DNA of 64,000 nucleotides from Aplectana chamaeleonis (lineage: Eukaryota > Nematoda > Chromadorea > Rhabditida > Cosmocercidae). Under the pieces are notes generated by a model. It saw only the letters and a program-made list of their open reading frames with translations. It was not told the origin of the DNA and made no database searches. The position numbers and the translations under genes were made by a program. Within the stretch, counting starts at the first letter, position 1. Every line of letters starts with the position of its first letter. Shown piece by piece: positions 47,801 to 56,944 of this stretch. The stretch covers positions 1 to 64,000 of the forward strand of contig JAPDOI010001846.1 of assembly GCA_029168955.1 (NCBI GenBank). The letters run 5' to 3'.

Positions 47801-50695
47801 AGTGGTTTAAGGCAGCTGCCAAGACCGTAATCGGATTCTACGCTAAATACTGCTCTGGAAAAACTTATTTCATCCAGAATGGCCATGCTGACTAAAGGTA
47901 GTTCCTTTTTCAATGAGTCTTTATTGTGGACGCTGCCTTTAAGTGTTTTGTCGAATGACTTGTGTGAAGCTGCTCGTTTCTGGGGTTTAAAGAAGCTTTC
48001 CGCCTTCTGAGAGCCTAACTCTTCGTTCAGTGAGAGTACGCGTCTGCGTGGGGCTCATCTTCGGGTGGTCATTAAGGATTATTATGTCAAGCAGATGTAC
48101 GCGTCGCGTAGAGATGCGCATAGCGTCCAGTGATGAGCTGATTTTTTTTCAGTTCCGAAAACGGAACAACGGAAGTTATCGAAATCGAATCTTACGAAAT
48201 CTTATTGATATTTTCGGATAAAAAGGAAGGCCAGAAATCATCGGAAAATGACATTCCGCTGATGCCTGACCCAGTGCCAGGACGGTGTAGGAGTCCTTCA
48301 TAGAAATGATGCGCTGCTTTTTGTAATCCTTGTGGTGCGAAAATTTTCAGTTGGACCACAGAATGTGGTGATCGAGGTGTTAACTCATTAGAAGAATGTT
48401 TTCCTTTAATTTGAAGGTCTTGTAGAATCATAAAAATGTAGTTGATAGTAGGCGAATGTTTCATTTTTATTTATTTTGTGTTGAAAAGTTATACATATTT
48501 TGCTTGCAGCCGAACGAGTATGAAGCGTTGAGACATGCTTTCCGGGTTGACTTCACAGTACGTTCACACATTAATCTCAACCGTACTCATCCTCACTAGC
48601 GTTTTAGTGCCTATTAGAGCTATATGCAGAATTAATCGAATGTCTCCTGTACAACATAGAGTAGCCAACCTAATGTTGCTTTTAGCGTCACTCCTCTTGA
48701 CTTGAGTTTGGGCTTTCTCGAAGAACTGAGTGAGACTAACTGATTCGCCTTGTATGTGTGACCTAGATTTTCCTCTTTTCAAGATTAGAGTTTCAGAAGG
48801 ACTTCATTGGCAAGCCTGCCTTAGAAAAACAACTTGAACGAGGCGTCTCGAAGAGATTTGTTCAATTGTTGGTCGACAATCACGACAAGGAGATGGATCC
48901 ATGGCCACAAGGAGGAGAGATTTTGTTTAGGTCAGCATGATGTTATTGTTGACATTTACAGAACTTCTTATACTATACCCGCTGGCTTTTGCGTGTGGTG
49001 ATCGGTTCGCTGTCATAAAATGAGCCGCGTTCCTTTGTGTTCAGACAACTACTGTGCTTCTATGGGCCGAATTCCGGTCCGCAATTGCGTCGCGACACGC
49101 TTTGCGGCCGCGCGCTTCTGAGTCGGAAGAGTTTCTAGCGCCGCAGCGTCGATCTGTTGAATCTAGCTGGGTTTTAGAAACTGGAAACTAAACAAAATTG
49201 GCGAAAACTGTATAGAAAGGCCGCATTGAGTCTGCTTTGGCGCTGGAAACTCGACTGACTCGAGCGCGTGCGGTCGCAAAGCGTGTCGAGACGCAATTGC
49301 GCACCGGAATTTGGCTCAGAGAAGCACAGTATGTTCTGGATATTGTACGCCTAGCCTTGTGTATCAAAAATCCGTGTTTGAAATTTGCTAAGTGCCTCGG
49401 AGGTTTCAAAAAGTGGAGGTTATCATAGCGTTGCGAAGAGAAAAGGAGTTCCTGGGTGGCAATTTCATATGTATTCGGAAAAATTGTTTTGTATTTCGCT
49501 CCAAACTTTTTTCTGGGAGTTGTTTCGGATGCTGATTACAAATCTGAGGCCTTCGTGTCGATTTTTCGGAAATTTTAGCTGATTTGTTCTGCAAAATTTT
49601 TCAAGGGGGGAAATTTTCGACGATTTTCTGGGGCGGCATGCATGAACGCTGCGAAGAAGGTCAGGGAGCCTCTCCGCGTCCTATGCGCGCAGCGTCGAGC
49701 CAGGGACGGCCCTGAAGTTCATGGCGTATACTAGTGTTTCGCGGACGTAAATTCACTTTCGACTGCAAACCCTGTACGCGCTCTTTCTTTCATCCCAGTC
49801 GCGTTTGCCTCCAATTATTGAGATGCACGGGATGACAAAAGAATGCCGTTAGGCTTAGAGTTTGCTGTTGTAAGTGCATTTACGTCGGCGACACACCATT
49901 GTACTCCATGCACTTCACGGCCGTCCCGTTGCTCGACGCTGCGCGAATAGGACGAGGTGCCGCCCCTGAATCGTACGATAAAATAGCCCCGAATTTTCTT
50001 CGTGGAGGTTATTTGGGCCGCTCAACACAAATCTTTGTTCCGTTTATCGATTTTCCTTGGGTTACGGTATTTAATGGTGGAGGTACGGTAGTTTAGTCTA
50101 AGTCCCAGATCTGGCTCAAAATTTCTCTGCGGGTGCTTGAAATAGTAAAATAGGTCACGCCATTTAAAAACATTATGCCTACCGTAGCCTAGAGTAATAC
50201 TAAAGTCAGAGGTTGAAATTTACGGATTGGCGACTTAGGATTGCTGTACTAGGTCATTCTATCTCGCTTTTGGCGCTATGTTAGGAACCCTAGGGGTCCA
50301 TTTACGTCACTAGTTCATCTATTTTTTCTCAAGCGCTTTATGAGTTCTGTAATTGTTCTTTGAGGTTGGCGTTCCTATCGAGAAAAAAATCGCACAGTTT
50401 TTAGAGATGGTAAACCAGTTGGAATGACCACTTCAGCAGCGTATGGATTCACACTAGGGTGTCAGGCAAGTAATCGGTTTTCCGAATCCGGAGTAGAAGT
50501 AACTCGTTTCTGTTCCAGGTGTGCACGGCATACGTTGAGAACCATGAGTTTGGGATTTCTGCCGAATTTCTGAATCGAGGCACCTATGAATTGGATATTG
50601 CCGGGAAGCGTTTTCCGGTTCGAGTGAATCTCCATTCGCCCTCATTGCCAATGATCTCGTCAGAACATCCCCTTCATTATCGACCCACACAGTAG
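26854..50695 (+). CDS. PDPR: PDPR-like mitochondrial FAD/GCV_T protein, complete 21-exon gene
   Basis: Exons: 26854-26927, 27030-27143, 29544-29680, 29750-29827, 30649-30737, 30794-30875, 30937-31061, 31121-31247, 33211-33363, 33429-33553, 33612-33804, 33868-33985, 34196-34297, 34496-34574, 34634-34870, 34931-35047, 37370-37459, 37515-37694, 48797-48930, 50405-50465, 50519-50695. All phases agree, giving about 863 residues (human PDPR has 879) and a TAG stop. PDPR regulates the phosphatase that reactivates pyruvate dehydrogenase in the mitochondrial matrix. An N-terminal DAO-type FAD domain (GGGIAG near residue 37) leads into a GCV_T-like domain (about 505-863). The start [12 protein letters not shown] is basic and amphipathic, as in a mitochondrial presequence. 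The two relatives, dimethylglycine and sarcosine dehydrogenase, are less likely because their FAD-linking His is replaced here. The first two exons are the least certain. Several introns carry transposons; the one after 37694 is about 11 kb. Confidence 0.9.
27030..31247 (+). CDS. PDPR: PDPR exons 2-8: FAD-binding part
   Basis: Exon 2 gives [20 protein letters not shown], a Rossmann dinucleotide loop followed by an acidic residue in FLFEKDA. Exon 3 gives [13 protein letters not shown], where dimethylglycine and sarcosine dehydrogenases have a His that binds FAD covalently; here that position appears to be Val, so FAD, if bound, is probably not covalent. Exon 6 carries [18 protein letters not shown], the helix before the substrate side. 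Exon 7 ends FVDASGI, matching the NCAG-type FAD loop near the domain end, with the usual Gly kept. Exon 5 starts after TTTTAAAG, an acceptor that is weaker than the TTTCAG consensus. Confidence 0.85.
27869..27910. repeat. Left end of a TTAA family III element
   Basis: TTAA is followed by AGGCAGTGTTCACGATAATC and about 20 further bases that match, inverted, 61235-61273. No partner end was found before the family IV element at 27993, so this is a truncated copy. Confidence 0.65.
27993..28465. mobile_element. MITE, TTAA family IV, in PDPR intron 2
   Basis: The left end is TTAG (mutated TTAA) then AGGCAAAGTCCAAGCTCGG; the right end is GGACTGTGCCT then TTAA. Read inversely, the right half (TGCCTATCTTGAGAA, GGAGTTATGGCCCCTCAAA) matches the element that starts at 62527. 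It is non-coding. Confidence 0.75.
31413..31734. mobile_element. GC-rich MITE in PDPR intron 8
   Basis: The ends GGGGGGAACCATA and TATGGTTCCCCCC are perfect inverses. The interior is full of GCGATGTGAT and ATCGCGCG motifs arranged in partial mirror order. Flanks are TGA and TAA, an imperfect 3-bp duplication. No coding signal. Confidence 0.7.
32137..32580 (+). pseudogene. Non-LTR retrotransposon C-terminal fragment
   Basis: A 147-residue frame ending [10 protein letters not shown]. It carries [18 protein letters not shown] and [17 protein letters not shown], the Cys/His tail segment found after the polymerase in many non-LTR elements. The same segment occurs antisense at 46770-46905 and near 16740. 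It sits in PDPR intron 8 on the sense strand and has no 5' part of its element, so it is a truncated insertion. Confidence 0.7.
33211..37694 (+). CDS. PDPR: PDPR exons 9-18: end of FAD domain and start of GCV_T-like part
   Basis: Exon 11 gives [20 protein letters not shown], the second FAD-contacting glycine loop. Exon 12 carries [20 protein letters not shown], the linker typical of PDPR and the related dehydrogenases. Exon 14 begins the GCV_T-like region with [12 protein letters not shown]. Exon 15 includes [14 protein letters not shown]. Exon 18 holds [20 protein letters not shown] and [13 protein letters not shown], the most conserved block. Exon 17 begins right after TTTTCCAG and follows a 2.3-kb intron that contains a TTAA-flanked element. 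Confidence 0.9.
36768..37237. mobile_element. MITE, TTAA family III (complete copy) in PDPR intron 16
   Basis: 470 bp between TTAA at 36764-36767 and TTAA at 37238-37241. The ends are AGGCAGTGTTCATGAT and ATCGTGAACACTGCCT. Partial copies of this end occur at 27869 and 61235-61273. Fortuitous open frames inside have no homology. Confidence 0.85.
38139..39400 (+). repeat. Left terminal inverted repeat of the 6.7-kb transposon
   Basis: 1262 bp. It starts CCCTCTGCTTCCCCACAACT and ends in CAAGCGTTTGTGTTTG. Its GC-richer outer 200 bp give way to AT-rich sequence. Open frames within it recur on the opposite strand of the right arm, as expected for an inverted copy, and need not be genes. Confidence 0.92.
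39914..40048 (+). CDS. Possible last exon of a second gene in the transposon
   Basis: A strong TTTTTTTTCAG acceptor is followed by a 44-residue frame: [13 protein letters not shown], then [20 protein letters not shown], then a TGA stop. The composition looks helical and protein-like. No upstream exon with a matching donor was identified and the family is unknown. It may also be a chance frame in AT-rich sequence. Confidence 0.25.
   Translation, partial: SAIARELLLGRSSTLPTNSNNNVTEAVMASRLCGILKEVLEQSS
40299..40331. repeat. GC-rich hairpin inside the transposon
   Basis: CCACCAGG and CCTGGTGG pair around a loop of about 14 bases that can itself partly pair (GCCGCTGCGG). It stands out in an AT-rich interior. 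Its role is unknown. Confidence 0.6.
42056..42201 (+). repeat. Coding-like repeat inside the transposase intron
   Basis: The first intron of the transposase contains a frame [17 protein letters not shown] then ending [11 protein letters not shown] and a stop. The same sequence occurs at 59025-59167 with substitutions but the same frame and stop. It runs on in frame from the transposase exon, so an unspliced transcript would end in this peptide. Confidence 0.6.
42441..42723. mobile_element. Harbinger-like MITE nested in the transposase intron
   Basis: 283 bp between TAA at 42438-42440 and TAA at 42724-42726. The ends share CTTTCACAGTCTGCCGGACGA and its complement. The interior is a GC-rich partial palindrome (CCGCAGTGCG...CGCACTGCGG type). 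It sits in the intron between the second Asp and the Glu segments of the transposase and is absent from the arms. Confidence 0.8.
43571..44832 (-). repeat. Right terminal inverted repeat of the 6.7-kb transposon
   Basis: 1262 bp, the reverse complement of 38139-39400 with scattered single-base differences and no net length change. The outer end GGGGAAGCAGAGGG is followed by TA at 44833-44834. Confidence 0.92.
45180..45484. mobile_element. hAT-type MITE with perfect 8-bp target duplication
   Basis: The ends CAGGGATGAGCGG and CCGCTCATCCCTG are perfect inverses, flanked by GTTGAAAC at 45172-45179 and again at 45485-45492. CAGGG...CCCTG ends with an 8-bp duplication are diagnostic of hAT elements. 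The 305-bp interior repeats TTCCGCGTTTCGCG-like motifs and has no coding capacity. It lies 350 bp beyond the 6.7-kb transposon in the same PDPR intron. Confidence 0.93.
45493..48509. other. Rest of the 11-kb PDPR intron
   Basis: Apart from the antisense retrotransposon scrap, the sequence holds isolated TTAA-type ends (AAAGGCAGTATTCAC at 46293 and GTGGACGCTGCCTTTAA near 47921) that do not form a clear pair. It also holds a copy of the dispersed TACGGTAGG-type repeat around 47380-47670. No gene was seen. Confidence 0.5.
46770..46905 (-). pseudogene. Non-LTR retrotransposon tail fragment, antisense
   Basis: The reverse complement matches part of 32137-32580 (NPILG, then the EELGRRA and LRCGH segments at diverged identity). 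It is a short degraded fragment in the 11-kb PDPR intron. Confidence 0.55.
48510..48557 (+). CDS. Possible 48-nt cassette exon of PDPR
   Basis: A TTGCTTGCAG acceptor and a GTACGT donor bound 16 codons reading [16 protein letters not shown]. Both boundaries are phase 0, exactly compatible with exons 18 and 19. Its end, AFRVDFT, echoes the end of exon 18 (SFRVDFK). It could be a duplicated, alternative or decayed exon, or a coincidence; PDPR homologues do not need it. Confidence 0.4.
48797..50695 (+). CDS. PDPR: PDPR exons 19-21: C-terminal GCV_T-like part
   Basis: Exon 19 starts KDFIGKPAL, which directly continues FRVDFK from exon 18 across the 11-kb intron. Exon 20 encodes [20 protein letters not shown] and exon 21 ends with [20 protein letters not shown] before a short tail. 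The intron between exons 20 and 21 (50466-50518) begins GCAAGT, a GC-AG intron. The intron between exons 19 and 20 (1.5 kb) contains a palindromic MITE. Confidence 0.9.
49052..49329. mobile_element. Palindromic TA-flanked MITE, family P (copy 2), PDPR intron 19
   Basis: The ends CTGTGCTTCTATGGGCCGAA and the inverse AGAAGCACAG are flanked by TA. The arms contain CGGTCCGCAATTGCG and CGCAATTGCGCACCGG. It aligns with 59693-59971 along its full length. Confidence 0.88.
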
Positions 50696-52053
50696 TGCAG
50701 CTTCTGAGTTGAGAGTCAGCGGTTCGAGAGTGGTTTGGAGAACCTACATACCGTGATGTCGCGGGGCGACGCTGTGGGAGAGTCCCTAGATGGCATCATA
50801 GCATCTTGCCCCATTCAGTGGTAGGTTCTCCAAACCTGGTAAAGTGCTGGAGTTAGATCTTTTGAGTACCTAAGATGCCATACATAGTAGAGTAGCATTT
50901 GTCCAGTGATTTGTCATTTAATGTTGTCTGTTGTACTAGACATACTTAAGCGTCCGCTAGGCGGGCTGTAGAGGAAAGTGATGCCATGGATCTAGTCCAA
51001 TATTGTCATAGGCTGCGCTAGGTAAGCAAAAAAGTACGAGTAAAACACCTCCAGTGGTATTGTATATTAACGTGTATAGTATTAAATAGGTGAATATTTT
51101 GTGAGAAGTTGATAAAATCTGAACGACATCAGTTTTGACACCAGTTTCCTCCTGATTGCTCAAAATGTACACCTGGTCAAAAAATTAGCAGTTTGTTCGG
51201 GCCCTACACTCGGCACTATCATGCTAGGGCCGGAAACCAACCGGACTGTCTTACAGAATCCATAATTTATTTTGAATCTCATCAATTTGTTTGAAAATTG
51301 TGCCATTCTTCAAAATCAGGTTGGTTTACAAAGTGTCCCGCTAGGTACGGATATGACCGATTCGTTTCGAAATTTGTCAAGTTTAGCATGGAAAATTTGT
51401 CTGTCGGTTTGGATGCTCGATTTTTCTTTAAAAAAAGTTCCCGTAAAATTTCCCTGAATGTTCACTCACCATTTGGCTTGAAACGCGTCAAAACAGGTTG
51501 AAGGACCTGCGAATCTACAGCGTAGCTCCCTCATTTTGTAGCGGCCGAAGTAAGGCTTATCGTGCTTATCATGTGAAAATCTCCTTATCACTGTTATATT
51601 TTGCCATGATCGACCGCTCCGCTGCTTGCTCCGCCCAGGCTCATCCGAGCAAGCTAGGCTTTAGTTTGGGAGGTGCCAATTTTCCTCAGAAAATGTCCTA
51701 TTTGCTTTGAAAATTGCTTAGCGCGCATTCCTCGTTCGAAAAGCTGCCAGTCAGGTGTGAAGAATGTTCGATTTGTTTTGATAAGTGAGCGATTGCCTAA
51801 ATTGCTTAGTTAACCTTTTTTTCGTTTTTCAAAGGCTGTGTTTGCGATGATTTTCGTTCCTGAGTTTTCCACCCAAAACAATGCGTAGGCAACCAAGTAT
51901 CACCAAAAATTACGGAGAAATAGCGAGAAACGCACAAAACGTCTCATTTCAGTGATATTATTCTCTGGCCCGGACTAGTTGCTCGATTATATGAACTTGT
52001 TCTCGGTAGTGGCCTCCGGTAAAAAATGGGGCTAATCAAAATTGGAAGAAAGA
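50696..52053. other. Downstream of PDPR, no gene seen
   Basis: No clear AATAAA was found in the first 200 bases after the PDPR stop. Short frames have no homology. Around 50735-50840 GGTTTGGAGAACCTAC recurs in inverted form as GTAGGTTCTCCAAACC, a local inverted repeat of about 110 bp. Confidence 0.45.
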
Positions 52054-52599
52054 TTTCTGAAAATTTAGCTTCCTGGCAAAAGTAGCGATTTGGTAATGTA
52101 AAAAAGTCTCAAAAATGTCTTGAAATATCTCCAAAAAATGACGTAAAATAGCCTGAAGTAGTGAAGAAGCAAGGAAATGAAGTGAAATAACTAAAAATAC
52201 GATTTGGTAGTAATCTTAGACCACCTGTTTAGAAGTAGTGACAGACGAGGGATCGGATTTTACGAGCTTCTTCGTTAAACTTATCAAAGCAAACTCAAGC
52301 GCGATATGAATTAGAGCGTTGCGTTTACCTAGCTTAACCTATGCTGATTCTCTTGGTACAGCTTTCGAAAATGGTTTGATGTTTCCGTTGCGCGCTTGAT
52401 TTCGTTTTGATAAGTTTAACAGAGAAGCTTGTAAAATCCGATCCCTCGTCTGTCACTGCGTCTAAGAAGGTGGTCTAAGATTGACTACCGAATCGTATTT
52501 TTAGTTATTCCACTTTTTAAAGATATTTCAAGACATTTTTGAAACTTTTTTTTGACCATTACCAAATCTTTACTTTTGCCAGGAAGCTAAATTTTCAAA
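52054..52599. mobile_element. Foldback MITE of ~546 bp
   Basis: Left arm segments TGAAAATTTAGCTTCCTGGC, CTAAAAATACGATTTGGTAG and GACAGACGAGGGATCGGATT recur inverted at 52520-52599, 52484-52505 and 52435-52460. The centre lies near 52330. No certain target duplication was read. Confidence 0.75.
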
Positions 52600-53109
52600 A
52601 ATTTCACATGTTTTTCCCAAAGGTTCCCTTTCTGACATGAATTTCGCTCAACGATTTCCAGTTTGGAGATGAAACATCTAAGAGACAATATTGTCGTATG
52701 AGTACAACTTCTGAAACTTGTGACGCACAACCATAAAGAAGCAACGCGCATCGCCGAATTTTGCGCAACAGGTGAAAATTCGATTTTATTGATAATAGAT
52801 ATTCGATTTTGCATGATGAGAAGAATTTCCCAAATAAGGTACTTGGAGCCATCAACAATCAACACTCATTGCGGCAGTTTGTGCAACAGGCAAAAAATCG
52901 ATATTATTGAATGGTATTATTCGATGATGTTTGATTATTAAAATTCCCAAACCAAGAGATCCATACCCATCAACAATTACCTCTCCTCGTCGCACTTTGT
53001 GCAGTAAGCGCGAAAATCGATAATATTGATTATCGATCGATGACGTGTGATGAATGCGAAATCTGACAAGTTTAGTACTTTTACCTAATGACCTATGTTA
53101 ATTGGCTGC

Positions 53110-53350
53110 AGATTATACTTCGGACCGAATTATATTATTCGGAAAATATTCGAATGATTTTTCGAATTTCGAATCATTCAAAATTCGAAAGTTTTGGTTT
53201 TCGAACAATATTCGACATTCGAATATTTCGAGAACGGGCTCTCGTGTAATATTCGAAATTCGAATATTTTAAAAACAGGCTTTCGAATAATATTCGAAAT
53301 TCAAATATTTTGAAGAGCATATTCGAATTTTCGAAATTCGAATAATCGAA
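53110..53350. repeat. TTCGAA/ATTCGAAT-rich block 1
   Basis: A run of overlapping self-complementary motifs (ATTCGAAATTCGAAT, TTTTCGAACAATATTCGA). Every TTCGAA is its own inverse, so frames on both strands are low-complexity artefacts. Related blocks lie at 56945, 60795 and 63215. Confidence 0.8.
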
Positions 53351-55204
53351 ATGCACAATCATCATTTCATTAGGAGTATTTTTTCTGACAAATCTTTTAA
53401 AGCACACTCTTTCAAAGCACCATCTTGGCCTATTCACCCCACGCCCGATTTGGGGTTCTCACACGCTTGGATCGTGTGAAATATTGCGTCACCGTACAAA
53501 GTGCTCAATCGCAGGGATAGGCTGGCTTGGACGACCAGCCAATGCGAACCGTTTTCTCTCGTTTTCCCATTTACTATGTAGCTGTCAGGCAGATATGGAC
53601 AGTACCAGGGTTTTAGCTTCTAAAACCTTCCCATTCCAGAGAAACAGTCACTTAGATATGGGCGGGAGCCATTGAGCCTCTACAATACTACTCTAAAAAC
53701 ATTAGCTAGGAGTGGTCTTCACGGCTGGAGATGTTTGGTTGTGCTCAGGCCTTGTGGATTACGATTTGCGAATTACGATGAATTTGAAAATTTACGAAAT
53801 CAAAAAATTCAGTTACGCACAGCCGTGCTCGGCGTGGCACGATCGATATTATAAGATCGCGCTACGCCGCGCCTCTAGGCGGCGGAAGTACAAACGTCGC
53901 CTAAGGTGAATGGTATGCATTGTCGCTGCCATGAGCGACAATGCATGACATTTAGCACAAATGCGGGACCAGCATCGGAGCAATGGCACTGGCCGTCGTA
54001 GAAACAGTTTTTACGAATCGATCGCAGCGACGTGTCGTGGAGGGCTGACATACTGCAAATGTGCCGATGCCTGCCGTTGCCACTGTCGCTGTGGAACAGC
54101 GGTATAGAGCTTCGGGGAACCGATCGGCTCCTAATGTTTAAATACGCCTGTCGAAGTGACAGAACATGTTTACCTGCAATCGCCTGTCTGAACAGATTTG
54201 ATCGATACCCATGATTTGTTTAGGGGCAGAGCGGTTTCCCGAAGCTCCATACTCGCACTCGTCGCTTCGCAGCGCACTGCGACAGCGACAGATTTGAAGG
54301 GTGGGAGGCGGTCGCTGTCGCTGTGCAGAGCGACGCGACCTCGTTTCGCAAAACTATACCATTGGCTTAACGCCCTTTTCATGTCTCCTTACCAGTTCCG
54401 ATCGCGAATCGATTTCGCAAACATTCTCATATGGAAAGAAGCTAGTTGCCCCAACACATTGGCTCCATTGAAGCTCGAAAGCGGCATTTTCCGCGGCGGA
54501 AAAACGGCAAAAGTGTGTAAGGGTTGCAAGCTCGCGTGTTCAGCCCTGCCCCCCCCCCACCAGAAGTCGTGCCAGCTCGGCGGCAGCGGATTTGCCTGGG
54601 CCGCGCCGTGGCGTAGTAGTAGGTCTTGGGAGCGGCGCTAGGGTCTCGGCGCTTGGGTGCGATAAGGCACTTCCCCAGAAAGGGTTAGTGGTGGTCAAGT
54701 CTCGCCTGAAGCTAAGCGTCTGGTGCTAAACGCGCTTACTCAGACATAAGGGCGGACCTATCGCGCACAGAACTTGCCGAATAGTACTTACCGCGCTCAG
54801 GAACCGTTTTGACCGCGATCGAAAGCCCAATTAGGACTTACCGCGAATAAACTCGCGGTCAGAGCGATTGCATTCCGGTGCTCGCGATACAACCGCTTCG
54901 CCATCCGGTCGGATCGCGCGCAAACGCAGTAATAGGACTGATGTCGCACAAAAATCGGACTGACCGCGTTTAACCGTGAGGTGGTGTGTGTGGTGTGTTC
55001 TGGGCTGATTTGCGTCTCAGTTCACGCGCAAAGCTCAAATTCGAATTTGCGCGCTTCTTCATGGTGGAGTCCATTCTTTTGTATGTATCTGTACTTCATC
55101 ACGGTTTTTTCTTATTGGTTCATGTTGATCTCGTATTCATTCATGGATGTTGTTTTTGTTGTTTGTTCTCGGAAGGATGTACAACAACATTGTTGTTCTT
55201 TCTG
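53351..55204. other. Gene-free, GC-richer stretch
   Basis: It contains a perfect 13-bp-stem hairpin at 53915-53946, many CGCTGTCGC-type motifs around 53860-54330, a C10 tract near 54550 and part of a dispersed repeat at 54735-54960 shared with 60250-60400. Long frames (54198-54641) show no recognisable protein. Confidence 0.45.
53915..53946. repeat. Perfect hairpin, 13-bp stem
   Basis: ATGCATTGTCGCT, then a 6-base loop, then AGCGACAATGCAT. It may be the core of a decayed MITE whose arms are CGCTGTCGC-rich. Confidence 0.7.
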
Positions 55205-55685
55205 ATTTTCCATAAATTTCTCGCTGACGAATCGTGGGACCACCATAGCTGTTCTGTATTGCTTCCTTTGAAGTTTCCCCGTTGCGAGTCGTGGTGGGAC
55301 GACCACAGCCGTTGCATATTGCATCATTCAAACTTTCTCAGTGATAAATCGTGGTGGGACCTTTGTGGGTGTTGCATATTGAACCCTTTGAGCCTTCTTC
55401 TTTTCGGATCGTGGTGGGACCACCTCATTTGTTGCGTATTGGGCCCTTTCAAGCTTCTCCGTCACGAATCGTGGTGGGAACACCATAATAGTTGCGAGTT
55501 GCGTCCTTTAAAGTTTCTCGGTTACGAATCGTAGTGAGACCATCGTAGTAGTTGCATATTGTGTCCTTTAAAGTTTCTCTGTTGCCAATCGTGGTGAGAC
55601 CTCCGTAGCCGTTGCATATTGCGTCCTTTAAACTTTCTAAATTTTCTTCGTTGCCACTCGTGGTGGGACCCCAGCAGCTGTTGCC
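55205..55685. repeat. 60-bp minisatellite, about eight copies
   Basis: The unit reads approximately CCTTTGAAGTTTCTCCGTTG then CGAATCGTGGTGGGACCACC then ATAGCCGTTGCATATTGCGT. The period is an exact 60 bp, or 20 codons, across most copies, so frames stay open on both strands (for example LRRSHHDWQQRNFKG repeated on the minus strand). No promoter or splice sites show it is translated. Confidence 0.9.
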
Positions 55686-55688
55686 TAT

Positions 55689-55771
55689 GGCGAAGAATAC
55701 TACGTGGCCTTGAGCTGTGGCTCACTACGCGCCGCGGTCGCATTGCGGCGTCGCAATTAGAGCACGCTTAG
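55689..55771 (+). repeat. Left arm of a long-spaced inverted repeat
   Basis: GGCGAAGAATACTACGTGGC and about 60 further bases recur inverted at 57355-57439. The pair brackets 1.6 kb that includes two small MITEs. Confidence 0.85.
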
Positions 55772-56209
55772 CTCTGTTTTAGTGGGATGTCAGAGTGGGA
55801 GCCGAATGCGTAATCATTCACATGCTCTGGTTTCCTTCCATCATTTGAGGTGGTGTAACAAACACAAGAAATCATTTCACCTCAAGTATTGGCAACTGAT
55901 TATGATTCAAGGCAGCGTGCATTTCAGTATAGAGTAAATCAACTAGGTTCTATTTTCAGGATAATAATAAAATTACAATTTTGTTGTGTTATCTTCACTA
56001 TAGTGTTACTATCTCTTTGTTTCATATAACTGATTATCACCGCATTTCCTGATATACCTAATCTGAACCCTCTTCGCACTTTGATACATCAGCGTCAGAA
56101 CCTTTATAATTCGGAAGATACCAAATTTTTAGTAAGAACTAATCCTCTTTCATTGCCCAAAGGTCATCCCGATCATTTTTTTCACCCAAATATTTATACG
56201 AAATGTTTA

Positions 56210-56411
56210 TAGTGGAGTCCACCAAGAGTGTCTCGTTTACTTATCAATAAGAAGCGGTCGGCTGGAGATCAATATGCATGAATCCCATACCAGCACGCTC
56301 GATACCGATTGAGCGAGAGCGGTTGTGCTACAACGAGTTTCATGTTCATTGATCTCCAATCGACCGCTTCTCATTGATAAGTAAATGAGGCACTCTTGGT
56401 GGACTACACTA
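56210..56411. mobile_element. 202-bp TA-flanked MITE
   Basis: The ends TAGTGGAGTCCACCAAGAGT and CTCTTGGTGGACTACACTA are near-perfect inverses, flanked by TA. The inner arms AGAAGCGGTCG and CGACCGCTTCT continue the stem. It is non-coding. Confidence 0.88.
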
Positions 56412-56944
56412 TATGTGATCTTGTGGAGAGTGTATTCTGCCAACCGGCTGCGATTCTTCTTTGACACGTGATGTTTCTTTGCCATATTTCATCTCGAGGA
56501 CGGTAGTGGAGTAGTTTCGGCCTCAGTTCGCCATTAAAGTGGGAACTGGAGCATTGCAATTTTTGAAACATACCCCTCCGTCTTTTTTAGACCGCTTGCT
56601 GAATGATAGATATTCTCGCAAGTATTACAGGGAAATGTATTGCAGTCCTTGAATTTAGCCATTTTAACATCATTTTTCACCTGCTACACCTGTGCCTCTT
56701 AGCACTCGTGAACCCCCTCATGTGCCTATACAGGTTCTTGAATGCAAAAGGCTTTAGCTTGCACAAGGGGCAAAAAGTTTATGTGTTCTCCGTGCCTGAA
56801 TGATTTCCGTAAGGGTTTCTGAAACCGATCCTCTGTTGGCAGTCTTGTGAGAGATAACTGATAAGCTCAGGTGTTCATCCTAGGAAATACGGAAGAAGAA
56901 TGTCTCACAATAAGAAATTATTTAAAGTACAGAAGAAGAGAGTA

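Noticed and set aside
50700..50760. GCGGTTCGAGAG, resembling a tRNA B box
   Set aside because: No A box at the right distance and no cloverleaf arms.
54198..54641. 147-residue frame
   Set aside because: GC-rich palindromic repeats generate it; no domain seen.
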